DNA from: Sediminibacterium sp.
GTDB taxonomy: Bacteria > Bacteroidota > Bacteroidia > Chitinophagales > Chitinophagaceae
Direction of reading: 5' to 3'
Assembly (NCBI GenBank): GCA_030158535.1
Contig: JAOASV010000242.1
Coordinates: forward strand, 1 to 6,796
Length of the DNA stretch: 6,796 bases
Shown here one piece after another: positions 6,354-6,796 of the stretch. Both the position numbers and the translations under genes were made by a program. Every line of letters begins with the position of its first letter. Positions within the stretch are counted from its first letter, which is position 1. Under the pieces are notes generated by a model that ran no database searches, was not told where the DNA came from, and was given only the letters and a program-made list of their open reading frames with translations.

Positions 6354-6796
6354 ATGACAATACATCCTTCAACAATAATCGTTACAGGTGCTGCAGGATT
6401 TATTGGATCGTGTATGGCGGGCTATTTAAATGCACTAGGGTATCATCATTTAATTTTAGTAGATGATTTTGGTGTAGAAGCAAAAAGAAAAAACTGGGAA
6501 GGAAAAATTTACGATCATATTGTAGAACGCGCTTCTTTGTTTGAGTGGCTGTCAAGAACAGAAACCAACATTGATGCTTGCATTCACTTAGGTGCAAGAA
6601 CAGATACCACCGAGTTTGATTATTCTGTGCATGAAGCACTCAACCTAGAATATTCAAAACAAATTTGGCAGTACTGCACTTCAAAAAATATTCCACTCAT
6701 TTATGCATCATCGGCAGCAACCTACGGTGCTGGTGAAAATGGCTACAACGATGCGCACGAAACGGTTGCAGCGCTTAAGCCATTAAACCCTTACGG
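6354..6796 (+). CDS. hldD: ADP-heptose 6-epimerase, 5' part, cut by edge
   Basis: The product would convert ADP-D-glycero-manno-heptose to its L-glycero form, the last step in making the heptose donor for the lipopolysaccharide inner core. Only 147 codons lie in the window and the frame stays open to the edge. It is an extended short-chain dehydrogenase. Visible are the Rossmann glycine motif TGAAGFIG (11-18), the end of the second strand LVDDF (35-39), and the HldD-type block IHLGARTDTTEFD (77-89). LNLEYSKQIWQYC (96-108) follows, then IYASSAATYG (116-125) with the active-site Ser/Thr region. PLNPY (143-147) aligns with PLNVY of Escherichia coli HldD, so Tyr147, the last full codon, should be the catalytic Tyr of YxxxK; the Lys is just outside. 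HTTE/STTE-like block plus SSAATYG favour HldD over GalE or other sugar epimerases. The start at 6354 is 21 bases after the purL stop with no terminator, so co-transcription is likely. Full length is normally about 310-330 residues. Confidence 0.88.
   Translation, partial: MTIHPSTIIVTGAAGFIGSCMAGYLNALGYHHLILVDDFGVEAKRKNWEGKIYDHIVERASLFEWLSRTETNIDACIHLGARTDTTEFDYSVHEALNLEYSKQIWQYCTSKNIPLIYASSAATYGAGENGYNDAHETVAALKPLNPY

Noticed and set aside
6400..6639. Minus-strand open frame of 79 codons
   Set aside because: It is antisense to the conserved 5' half of the heptose epimerase gene and has low-complexity Leu/Phe/Ser content.

Overview
This looks like ordinary chromosomal DNA from a member of the Bacteroidota. 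Three things point there: a type III and a eukaryotic-like type II glutamine synthetase side by side, promoter -7 elements of the TAnnTTTG kind, and no Shine-Dalgarno sequences at useful distances from the start codons. Family or genus cannot be assigned from this window. A partial heptose-epimerase gene fits a Gram-negative envelope.

Layout. The left part (29-3846) is read on the minus strand. In transcription order it holds a type II glutamine synthetase (glnII, 3846 to 2833), a clear intrinsic terminator (2775-2804), a type III glutamine synthetase (glnN, 2701 to 515), and a small secreted Gly-rich protein that resembles the Spy/CpxP group (427 to 29). A 278-base AT-rich divergent spacer (3847-4124) follows. 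The right part is read on the plus strand: purL, the small-form FGAM synthase (best start 4125, end 6332), then 21 bases later the 5' part of an ADP-heptose 6-epimerase gene (hldD/rfaD, 6354 onward), which is cut by the window edge.

How the genes relate. Both glutamine synthetases make glutamine from glutamate, ammonia and ATP, and PurL spends glutamine-derived ammonia in purine synthesis. The divergent arrangement therefore puts nitrogen assimilation back to back with a glutamine consumer. The terminator between the two synthetase genes, with a separate -7-like element and inverted repeat at each 5' end, suggests that they are neighbours under separate control rather than one operon. hldD probably shares the purL transcript by proximity, with no obvious metabolic link. 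The small secreted protein has no evident link to the synthetases.

I saw no mobile element, CRISPR array, tRNA, rRNA or phage gene, and no sign of an undescribed multi-gene system. The points most worth checking are regulatory: the dyads at the predicted transcription starts of both glutamine synthetase genes, the probably leaderless start of purL, and the tandem of two unrelated-class synthetases.
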